Part shown: positions 1 to 5,577 of the stretch, piece by piece
How the letters are laid out: each line of letters begins with the position of its first letter
How positions within the stretch are numbered: the stretch's first letter is position 1
Assembly (NCBI GenBank): GCA_031274005.1
Contig: JAISQU010000265.1
Coordinates: 1-9,522 of the forward strand
Origin: Spirochaetales bacterium
Lineage (GTDB): Bacteria; Spirochaetota; Spirochaetia; DTKZ01
Length of the DNA stretch: 9,522 bases
Direction of reading: 5' to 3'
Program-made: the position numbers and the translations under genes
The notes under the pieces: model-generated
What the model saw: only the letters and a program-made list of their open reading frames with translations
What the model was told of the DNA's origin: nothing
The model's database searches: none

Positions 1-256
1 ATATACGCCAAAAGGTTTTTTTGGGCCTCTTGCCCTGTTACCTGTTATCCAGAACACGCTCACGCGTGCAATTTGCCTGGGCATGCAAAAAACCGGGCTT
101 TCCGCTTCAATCTTTTGGCGGTGCCAAAAGGATTTACGCTGCAATCCCTGGCGCGGCCCAAGGGCTTCCGGTGATTTTACACGGAAAAAATTGGTGCACC
201 CGAATTGTACCCCGCCCTTCAGGGCTAAACGACCCACAAAACCGAACATTTCCCTA
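1..256. other. Non-coding region downstream of murE, with small hairpins
   Basis: This stretch lies after the stop of murE and continues off the left edge. Open frames here have no recognisable protein character and run on into the antisense of murE, so I call no gene. Visible structure: a GGGC-CTCTT-GCCC hairpin at about 23-35 directly after a run of seven T; an 8-bp stem hairpin at 112-130; a small GCCC-ttca-GGGC hairpin at about 213-224; and the 9-mer GCCAAAAGG twice (7-15 and 123-131). None of the hairpins is followed by a T-run on the minus strand, so there is no convincing Rho-independent terminator for the murE operon. Confidence 0.5.
112..130. repeat. Inverted repeat (hairpin), 8-bp stem
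   Basis: CTTTTGGC and GCCAAAAG are perfect reverse complements separated by a 3-base loop (GGT). The hairpin is about 130 bases past the murE stop. It could act as an mRNA 3'-end or processing structure, but lacks the T-run of a classical terminator on either strand. The right arm belongs to a 9-mer also present at 7-15. Confidence 0.5.
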
Positions 257-1831
257 TCAGCCTGTTGCGCTTAAGGCGGGGTATGGACCCGCTTGCGAAT
301 CAAGAAGCTCTTTCGCCGTGGCGATCTCATCCCAGGGGACGGGGCCGTCTTTGCCTATGATGCTGGACTCATGGCCCTTGCCCAGAAGGAGTACGGTATC
401 GCCCGGCTGCGCAAGTTCATAAGCCTTTGCAATCGCTTCGCGGCGGTCAGGAATGATGAGCAGGCCCTCCCCCTCCTGTCTGCCTGAGCCTTTGGCAATA
501 TCCAGAAGCAGGGCGCGCGGATCTTCCCCGCGGGGGTCTTCGTCTGCAAGAATGATGAGGCCGGCATAACGGGCGGCGATTTCTCCCTGTAGGGGGCGCT
601 TTTCTCTATCCCGCTCGCCGCCTGAACCGAAAACGGCGATAATTTTGCCCCTGGTATAGGATTTTACCATGGGAAACAGCCTTTCAAATGATCCGGGGGT
701 GTGCGCGTAGTCAACAAGAACGTGAAAGGGCGCCTCCGGACCGCTTACGGGAGTCATCCTGCCGCGCACGCCCTGCAGCTTTTCGATGTGCGGAGCAAGG
801 TCCGCGGCGCATATACCCAGGATGCGGCTGGCGGCGGCGGCGGCGGCCAGAACGTTTTCCACATTGAAAGCGCCCGGCAGACATATATGGATTTGCTCCC
901 GCCTGCCGCCGTCGTGGAGGATGAAGCTGCTGCCGCTCATGTCGCAGGCGAGGTCCGCGGCGTATACATCCGCTGCGGCGTTCTGCAGGCTGTAGGAAAA
1001 AAGTTTTTCGCGCGTCTGTCCTTTAATGTAGGCGTAACTGGAGTCATCGGCGTTTGCCACGCCGAAGGCGGGGATGCCTTTGCGGGCAGAACGCCGGGCG
1101 TCCAGGCCGCGGAAAAGGTTTGTTTTATCAGACAGATACTGCCGCAGGCTGCCGTGGAACTCAAGGTGCTCGTGGGTAACGTTTGTCAGAACCGCAGCGT
1201 CAAACTCAACATCAAGAAGCCTGCCCGTCCTTGGGGACAATCCGTGGCTTGTCGCCTCAATAACGGCAAACTCCCTGCCGGCGGCCTGCATCTGCGCAAG
1301 CATCGCGTGAATAACGGGCGCCTCCGGCGTTGACTGACGCAGGGTGTTTTTCTCCATTTGCCCGCCGGCAAGAACTGAAACCGTGGACAGAAGCCCCGTC
1401 TTTTTGCCCGCGGCCTCAAGAAGCTGGCTGATGAAAGACACCGTACTGCTTTTGCCGTCCGTTCCGGTAACGCCGATAATCTTCAGCCGCGAGCAGGGCC
1501 TGCCGTAAAAGTTCGCCGAAATCCGCGACATGGCGGCGCGCGCATCGCGCGCCAGAATATACACGACGCCCGGCAGCTCTTCCGCGGGCGGCCTGCCGCA
1601 GAGAATCGCCGCGGCGCCGGCCTTAACCGCCTGCGCGATGTAGGCGTGCCCGTCTGTGTGTATGCCGGTAAGAGCGCAGAAAAGATACCCCGGCGCCGCG
1701 CCGCGGGAATCATAGACTATGCCGCGGATATGCGTCCCGCCCGCGTCTGCGCATACCGTAAGGCCGGGAACATCCTCAAGCAGGGCTGCAAGAGGCTGCC
1801 CGGTCTCCCCATTAATCATACTTTCTGTCAA
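257..1831 (-). CDS. murE: UDP-N-acetylmuramyl-tripeptide synthetase (MurE Mur ligase)
   Basis: Cytoplasmic ATP-dependent ligase that adds the third amino acid to UDP-MurNAc-L-Ala-D-Glu in peptidoglycan synthesis. The 524 residues cover all three Mur ligase domains: N-terminal UDP-binding domain (about 1-115), ATPase domain with P-loop GVTGTDGKSST (120-130), and C-terminal domain. Family landmarks include STPE (167-170), EATSHGL (192-198), NVTHEHLEFHGS (217-228), the likely carbamylated lysine K236 in YLSDKTNLF, GAFNVENVLAA (320-330), VDYAHTPGSFE (373-383), FGSGGERDREKRP (401-413) and GKGHESS (484-490). The selectivity motif is DEDPRGEDP (430-438) rather than DNPR, suggesting a diamino acid other than meso-diaminopimelate, such as ornithine or lysine; this is inference. 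It is the last gene of hflK-hflC-murE. The longest start is TTG, overlapping the hflC stop (TTGA); an ATG four codons later (1817-1819) is a reasonable alternative. The last six codons lie inside a repeat also found upstream of hflK. Confidence 0.95.
   Translation of the reverse strand: MTESMINGETGQPLAALLEDVPGLTVCADAGGTHIRGIVYDSRGAAPGYLFCALTGIHTDGHAYIAQAVKAGAAAILCGRPPAEELPGVVYILARDARAAMSRISANFYGRPCSRLKIIGVTGTDGKSSTVSFISQLLEAAGKKTGLLSTVSVLAGGQMEKNTLRQSTPEAPVIHAMLAQMQAAGREFAVIEATSHGLSPRTGRLLDVEFDAAVLTNVTHEHLEFHGSLRQYLSDKTNLFRGLDARRSARKGIPAFGVANADDSSYAYIKGQTREKLFSYSLQNAAADVYAADLACDMSGSSFILHDGGRREQIHICLPGAFNVENVLAAAAAASRILGICAADLAPHIEKLQGVRGRMTPVSGPEAPFHVLVDYAHTPGSFERLFPMVKSYTRGKIIAVFGSGGERDREKRPLQGEIAARYAGLIILADEDPRGEDPRALLLDIAKGSGRQEGEGLLIIPDRREAIAKAYELAQPGDTVLLLGKGHESSIIGKDGPVPWDEIATAKELLDSQAGPYPALSATG
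260..278 (+). repeat. 19-bp direct repeat, copy 1 (3' end of murE)
   Basis: The sequence gcctgttgcgcttaaggcg is identical to bases 3881-3899, in the same orientation. Read on the minus strand it encodes the last six residues of MurE (ALSATG), with the stop codon directly after it. A further CCCGCTT follows about 10 bases on (288-294), as it does about 11 bases after copy 2 (3910-3916), so similarity may extend with a small gap. Confidence 0.8.
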
Positions 1832-2817
1832 CGGCCCGCCGGGCTGTACAAAAAATTGAAGTAATTCATATCGGTTGTGAGGGTCTTGTTGAACTTCGGC
1901 AGGGTGAGGCGGTAGGACTCAATGGCCCGCCAGAACTGATAGAACTCCGGGTCGGCGTTGTAGGCGCGGGAGTAAATCTGGGCCGCCTGAGCGTCGGCGT
2001 TTCCCCGAATGGTTTCCGCCTCGGCGCGGGCCCTGGAGAGAATGCTCAGTTTTTCCTGCTCGGTCTGACCCAGAAGGTTCAGCTTCTGGCCCTCGCCGTA
2101 GGAGCGGAAACGCTGGGCAATCTGGTTACGGTCTTTAATCATGCGCGAGTAAACCGCGTTGGTCAGGTCGTCGGAATAGCGGATTTGCCTGAAGATGACA
2201 TCAATCACCTCAATGCCAATATCCGGAAGGTTCTGCGTAACCTGCTGCAAAATCGTCTCGGAAAGCTGCTTGCGGCCTTTCTGTATGGTCTCCTGTTTGA
2301 CCTGCTCTGAGGTGAACTGCAGCGCCATCTCGCCCGCTGTTTCCGCTTCGACCACAACTTCGGGCACAATATCGACTTTTTTCGAATCGTTGATGATATT
2401 GGAGTTCCGCACAGCCTCGCGCAGATAATTGTCCGCGACGGTAGTGCGCACAACAGAATCGAGTATATCGTCAAGCCGCGCGACCGCGCTGCGAACGGTA
2501 GTCACCGCCGCGTAAAACCGGCGGGGATTCACTATACGCCAGCGGGCGGTTACATCGACCCAGATAAACTGGTTTTCTTTGGTTTGCACGCGCTGCGGCT
2601 CTCCGTCCCACGAAAGAATCTTTTTGGAGTACCTCTCCACATTGTCTATGAAGGGTATTTTAATCTTCAGTCCCGCGCTGGTTTCTTCTCTGATAATCTC
2701 GCCAAAGCGGATGACCACGGCCTGTTCGCCCTCGTCCAGAGTATAGAAAGGACCCACCAAAAGAAGAACCATGAGGACAATAAAAACCACAAGAATAACG
2801 ACCGAAGTGTTTTTCAT
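1828..2817 (-). CDS. hflC: HflC, SPFH/band-7 membrane protein (FtsH protease modulator)
   Basis: In characterised bacteria HflC pairs with HflK to build a large cage around the inner-membrane AAA protease FtsH and limit its access to membrane substrates. The 329 residues match the usual size (about 334 in E. coli). One N-terminal membrane anchor is visible (about residues 5-24), followed by the band-7 domain opening with DEGEQAVVIRFGEI (28-41). Next comes a charged, probably helical stretch rich in Glu, Gln and Arg, including ARAEAETIRGNADAQAAQIY, and a C-terminus with FYQFWRAIESYRLTLPKF typical of HflC. The ATG overlaps the hflK stop (ATGA) and has a good ribosome-binding site, GGGAGG, six to seven bases upstream inside hflK. 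The stop overlaps the TTG of murE. I see no missing part or frameshift. No catalytic residues are expected. Confidence in HflC rather than a generic SPFH protein is high because hflK precedes it. Confidence 0.95.
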   Translation of the reverse strand: MKNTSVVILVVFIVLMVLLLVGPFYTLDEGEQAVVIRFGEIIREETSAGLKIKIPFIDNVERYSKKILSWDGEPQRVQTKENQFIWVDVTARWRIVNPRRFYAAVTTVRSAVARLDDILDSVVRTTVADNYLREAVRNSNIINDSKKVDIVPEVVVEAETAGEMALQFTSEQVKQETIQKGRKQLSETILQQVTQNLPDIGIEVIDVIFRQIRYSDDLTNAVYSRMIKDRNQIAQRFRSYGEGQKLNLLGQTEQEKLSILSRARAEAETIRGNADAQAAQIYSRAYNADPEFYQFWRAIESYRLTLPKFNKTLTTDMNYFNFLYSPAGR

Positions 2818-3800
2818 CTTGCGCCTCCCTGACCCAGATTCTGCAAAGGAATAAAATTACGCAGATTCCTGTCAATCAGGTTTACGTCTTTCTCATCCTT
2901 AAAAACATCCTCAATCATTTCGTAGTACAGCCGGTTGCGGGTAATGGTTCTGTCGCGCTGATACTCCGCCAGCACGGACCGAAAACGGGCGACATCTCCC
3001 CCCGCCCTGTTAACGCGTTCCGCCTCGTAGCCGCGCGCAACCTGAATAATCTGCTGAGCCTCGCCCTGGGCGCGGGGAATCTCCTTGTTGTATTCCTGTT
3101 TGCCCTCGTTGATAAGCCTGTTCATGTCCTGAATAGCCACGTTGACATCTTCAAAAGCGTCCTGCACAGCGCCCTTGGGCGGCACAACATTTTGCAGCTT
3201 TACCGTGGTAATATTGATGCCGAAGTCATAGGACTTGAAAATCTCGTTCATCAGTATCTGGGCCTGGACTTCGATTGAGGCCCTCTCGGACACAAGAATA
3301 TCGAGTATGGCCCTGTCGCCCACAAGCTGGTTGATGATCGACCGGCTTATATCGCGGATTGTCTTCTCGCGGTTCTCGATATTGAAAAGCCAGGCCCGCG
3401 CGTCAACAATCAGAAACTGGATAATCCATTCCACATCGACTATGTTCAGGTCTCCGGTCAGCATATTCGACTCCAGGGAAAAATCCTGGTTGGAATAAAG
3501 CGTATTCGCGCCCGAGCTTCCCGCCTGCTGCGTGCGAAAACCAAAACTCATATTCTGGTACACCTCGGTAGGGACATTGTAGTTTTTCTCTATGCCCAGT
3601 GGCAGCTTAAAGTTGAGGCCCGGCCCCGCGTTGCGCGCAAACTTCCCAAAACGCAGAACAACAGCCTCTTCTGTCTGATCAACCACGAAAAAACTCGAAA
3701 GCAGGGCGGCGAGCGCCGCGACGACAATCGCGATCACAAGAACCGTTTTTGGCCGAAGCGTAAAAGGCAGCTTCGGCGGCGTTACATTTCGTTCAAGCAT
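2814..3800 (-). CDS. hflK: HflK, SPFH/band-7 membrane protein (FtsH protease modulator)
   Basis: Partner of HflC in the FtsH-associated membrane complex. The 328-residue protein has a short cytoplasmic N-terminus, a single hydrophobic anchor (about residues 18-40), then a band-7 domain beginning VDQTEEAVVLRFGKF (40-54) and AGPGLNFKLPLGIE. The segment VPPKGAVQDAFEDVNVA and the following NRLINEGKQEYNKEIPRAQGEAQQII are hallmarks of HflK. It is about 90 residues shorter than E. coli HflK (419) because it lacks the long Gly-rich cytoplasmic N-terminus and a long tail, a common form outside Proteobacteria. It is the first gene of hflK-hflC-murE. The ATG is preceded by TAAGGAG (minus strand, 3812-3806) with a 5-base gap, which fixes the start. 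A candidate promoter lies just upstream. The C-terminus (LGQGGAR) is encoded over the hflC ribosome-binding site, so the two genes are probably translationally coupled. Confidence 0.95.
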   Translation of the reverse strand: MLERNVTPPKLPFTLRPKTVLVIAIVVAALAALLSSFFVVDQTEEAVVLRFGKFARNAGPGLNFKLPLGIEKNYNVPTEVYQNMSFGFRTQQAGSSGANTLYSNQDFSLESNMLTGDLNIVDVEWIIQFLIVDARAWLFNIENREKTIRDISRSIINQLVGDRAILDILVSERASIEVQAQILMNEIFKSYDFGINITTVKLQNVVPPKGAVQDAFEDVNVAIQDMNRLINEGKQEYNKEIPRAQGEAQQIIQVARGYEAERVNRAGGDVARFRSVLAEYQRDRTITRNRLYYEMIEDVFKDEKDVNLIDRNLRNFIPLQNLGQGGAR

Positions 3801-3835
3801 TGTGACTCCTTAACTTATATTTTAATGCTATCATA

Positions 3836-3864
3836 ATCATACGGATTCCCGCTCAGATACGCAA
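3836..3864 (-). promoter_or_regulatory. Candidate sigma-70-type promoter for hflK-hflC-murE
   Basis: On the minus strand, TTGCGT (3864-3859) is separated by 17 bases from TATGAT (3841-3836). The -10 matches consensus at five of six positions; the -35 matches only the TTG half. Transcription would begin near 3829, leaving a leader of about 29 bases that includes the TAAGGAG ribosome-binding site. Overlapping AT-rich alternatives for the -10 exist (TATGAT again at 3835-3830). Confidence 0.45.
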
Positions 3865-3880
3865 GGCTAGATAGCCAGCG

Positions 3881-3899
3881 GCCTGTTGCGCTTAAGGCG
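3881..3899 (+). repeat. 19-bp direct repeat, copy 2 (between hflK and pdxA)
   Basis: This is identical to 260-278 (gcctgttgcgcttaaggcg), in the same orientation, about 3.6 kb away. It lies in the divergent intergenic region between the two candidate promoters. Its right end enters a perfect 10-bp palindrome, AAGGCGCCTT (3894-3903), which copy 1 lacks. The function is unknown: it could be a small interspersed repeat, a protein-binding site or a duplication footprint. Confidence 0.8.
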
Positions 3900-3933
3900 C
3901 CTTGAATTTCCCGCTTTTTTTTGGTATCCTTTC

Positions 3934-3939
3934 TATAAT
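3934..3939 (+). promoter_or_regulatory. Candidate -10 element for pdxA and the thioesterase gene
   Basis: A perfect TATAAT sits 28 bases before the pdxA ATG, with transcription expected near 3946. No good -35 lies at the usual distance, because the spacer is a T-run (3914-3922). TTGAAT at 3903-3908 is 25 bases away and would instead fit TATCCT (3925-3930) with a 16-base spacer, so two overlapping promoters are possible. Confidence 0.4.
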
Positions 3940-3967
3940 AAAGTAACCTTTTCACTGCGGAGAAACT

Positions 3968-5008
3968 ATGAGTAACAATTTGCCGAAAATCGGTATTTCT
4001 ATGGGAGACCCCGCGGGCATAGGCCCCGAAATCGCCGCAAAGACGCTGGCGCTGAAAAACACCTACGACTATTGCCGACCCCTCGTTGTGGGAGATGCGG
4101 CCGCCATGGAGCAGGCCTGCGGCATTGCCGCAGCCGCCCTCAAGGTGCGCCCCATATCAGGCGTTGGCGAAGCGCGCTTTGAATACGGAACTATCGATGT
4201 TTTTGACCTGAAGAACGTGGATGTGAGCAAGCTCCGGCATGGCAGGGTCTCCGCCATGGCGGGAAACGCCGCGTTCGAGGCGGTAAAAAAGGTTATTGAG
4301 CTTGCCATGGCAAACGATATTGACGCCACAGTTACCGGCCCCCTCAACAAAGAAGCCCTTAACATGGCGGGCCATCACTATACGGGGCATACGGAAATCT
4401 ACGCCCACTATACGAATACAAAAGACTATACAATGATGCTCGCCGAAGGCAGCCTGCGGGTCGTCCACGTTACCACGCACGTTTCCCTCCGCGAGGCCTG
4501 CGACCTTGTGAAAAAACAAAGAGTCCTGACTGTTATTAAACTCGCCTTCGACGCCATGAAGAGTTTCGGCATAGCAGACCCGCGCGTGGGCGTCGCCGGC
4601 CTGAACCCCCACGCCTCCGACGGCGGACTTTTCGGCTGGGAAGAAGAAAAAGAAATTATCCCCGCTATTGAAGAAGCGAAAAAACTCGGCATTAATGTAG
4701 AAGGCCCTGTTCCCGCGGATACCCTCTTTTCCAAAGCCCGCGGCGGCTGGTACGATATCGTTGTCGCCATGTATCATGACCAGGGGCATATCCCCCTGAA
4801 GGTCGTGGGCTTTACCTGGAACGAAAAAGAAAAAAAGTGGAACTCCGTAAGCGGCATTAATGTCACGCTGGGGCTTCCCATTATACGGGCTTCGGTCGAT
4901 CACGGAACAGCCTTCGGCAAGGCGGGAAAGGGAACCGCGAACCCCGAGAGCCTTATCATAGCCATGGAATACGCGGCGAAGTTCGCCAACGTAAGAATAA
5001 AAAAATGA
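3968..5008 (+). CDS. pdxA: PdxA-family 4-phospho-hydroxyacid dehydrogenase (PdxA2-like)
   Basis: Cytoplasmic NAD-dependent, metal-requiring oxidative decarboxylase family. PdxA proper oxidises 4-phospho-hydroxy-L-threonine in vitamin B6 synthesis; PdxA2-type relatives act on 4-phosphorylated acid sugars such as threonate or erythronate. The 346 residues are full length. Visible motifs: MGDPAGIGPE (12-21), GPLNKEAL (124-131), GHTE (140-143), and the three likely metal-binding histidines H171 (VTTHVSLREA), H215 (NPHASDGG) and H270 (MYHDQG). Features leaning to the PdxA2-like branch are GGLFG after NPHASD and an insertion of about eight residues (WNEKEKKWNSVS) before GINVTLGLP, relative to E. 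coli PdxA as I recall it. No DUF1537 kinase gene, the usual PdxA2 partner, lies in the window, so the substrate stays open. Ribosome-binding site GCGGAG (3957-3962) has a 5-base gap to ATG. The 3' end overlaps the thioesterase gene by 4 bp. Confidence 0.93.
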   Translation: MSNNLPKIGISMGDPAGIGPEIAAKTLALKNTYDYCRPLVVGDAAAMEQACGIAAAALKVRPISGVGEARFEYGTIDVFDLKNVDVSKLRHGRVSAMAGNAAFEAVKKVIELAMANDIDATVTGPLNKEALNMAGHHYTGHTEIYAHYTNTKDYTMMLAEGSLRVVHVTTHVSLREACDLVKKQRVLTVIKLAFDAMKSFGIADPRVGVAGLNPHASDGGLFGWEEEKEIIPAIEEAKKLGINVEGPVPADTLFSKARGGWYDIVVAMYHDQGHIPLKVVGFTWNEKEKKWNSVSGINVTLGLPIIRASVDHGTAFGKAGKGTANPESLIIAMEYAAKFANVRIKK

Positions 5009-5505
5009 AGTACGCAGTTACAGGAAAACAGCCGAACTCCAGCATGTGCGCTGTCTGCGGCCGGGATAACGACAGAAGCCTCAAAGCCGGGTTTTTCAAC
5101 CTTGAGAACGGGGAAGTGGCGGCCGTGTTTACCCCGTGTGAGCAGCACCAGGGCTACCCCGGCCGCCTCCACGGCGGCTTTGCCACCGCCATACTGGACG
5201 AACTTATAGGGCGCGCGCTGAATGTAAACGGCGGGGATGTCTGGAGCGTTACGCTCGAAATCAATGTCAGATTTCGCAAGCCTGTTCCTCTGGGTGAAAA
5301 ACTTACGGCGCGGGGGCGCGTCACCAAAGGGCAGGACAGAAAGATTTTCGAAGGTACGGGGGAAATTCTTTTGCCCGGCGGAGATGTGGCCGTGGAAGCC
5401 CGCGCCAAATACATGAAGTTTTCTTTCGATGAACCCGCCGCCGGAGAACTCGGCTGGAGCGTTACTCCCGAAGAAACCGACCCCGGAGAAATTGATCTGC
5501 CGTAA
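5005..5505 (+). CDS. PaaI-type hotdog-fold thioesterase
   Basis: Probable acyl-CoA thioesterase of the PaaI/YdiI hotdog group; the substrate cannot be told from sequence. The 166 residues include the diagnostic RLHGGFATAILDE (54-66), where the LHGG turn and the acidic D65/E66 on the following helix correspond to the substrate-binding and catalytic region of the fold. The next strands (VTLEINVRFRKPVPLGEKLTA) are typical of the hotdog sheet. The N-terminus carries a Cys pair, CAVCG (15-19), seen in a subset of these proteins; it may be structural or bind metal. An acidic, Pro-rich tail (about 142-166) extends past the fold. The ATG overlaps the pdxA stop (ATGA) and has no clear Shine-Dalgarno sequence (an A-rich stretch precedes it), suggesting translation depends on coupling to pdxA. 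Its tie to PdxA chemistry is unknown. It converges on jetC with a 57-base gap. Confidence 0.85.
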   Translation: MKYAVTGKQPNSSMCAVCGRDNDRSLKAGFFNLENGEVAAVFTPCEQHQGYPGRLHGGFATAILDELIGRALNVNGGDVWSVTLEINVRFRKPVPLGEKLTARGRVTKGQDRKIFEGTGEILLPGGDVAVEARAKYMKFSFDEPAAGELGWSVTPEETDPGEIDLP

Positions 5506-5511
5506 GCCGGC

Positions 5512-5533
5512 GGCGCGGGGCCTTTGGCGCGCC
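5512..5533. repeat. GC-only hairpin between convergent genes
   Basis: GGCGCG (5512-5517) and CGCGCC (5528-5533) form a perfect 6-bp stem around a 10-base loop, seven bases after the thioesterase stop. An A-run, not a T-run, follows on the plus strand. It could stabilise or end the upstream transcript but is not a standard intrinsic terminator. Confidence 0.4.
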
Positions 5534-5534
5534 C

Positions 5535-5577
5535 AAAAAATACTGCCGGGTCTTTTATCCCGCTATTCCTTTTTTTT
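5535..5577. terminator. Weak possible bidirectional terminator between thioesterase gene and jetC
   Basis: CGGG (5547-5550) and CCCG (5559-5562) form a short 4-bp stem with an 8-base loop. T-runs follow in both directions: TTTTTTTT at 5570-5577 on the plus strand (overlapping the end of jetC) and ATTTTTT on the minus strand (5541-5535). The position between two converging operons is right for termination, but the stem is short and the T-runs start several bases away, so the call is tentative. Confidence 0.3.

Noticed and set aside
21..422. A 133-codon plus-strand frame at the left edge as a possible small gene
   Set aside because: It runs 166 bases into the antisense of murE, has no clear ribosome-binding site and resembles no family I know. 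I treat the region as non-coding.
825..845. Run of GGC triplets (gcggctggcggcggcggcgg) as a microsatellite
   Set aside because: It encodes the Ala-rich LAAAAAAASRI helix of MurE (about 328-338), so it is ordinary coding sequence.
701..1333. A 210-codon open frame on the plus strand within murE
   Set aside because: It is a shadow of the murE reading frame; its product is low in recognisable structure and the murE motifs on the other strand are unambiguous.
260..3899. Composite transposon or excisable island bounded by the 19-bp repeats
   Set aside because: The enclosed genes are housekeeping-type, no transposase or integrase is present, and no terminal inverted repeats were seen; a dispersed repeat is the simpler reading.
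4157..4903. A 248-codon open frame on the minus strand within pdxA
   Set aside because: It lies wholly inside the well-supported pdxA coding sequence, shows no recognisable motifs and has no ribosome-binding context.
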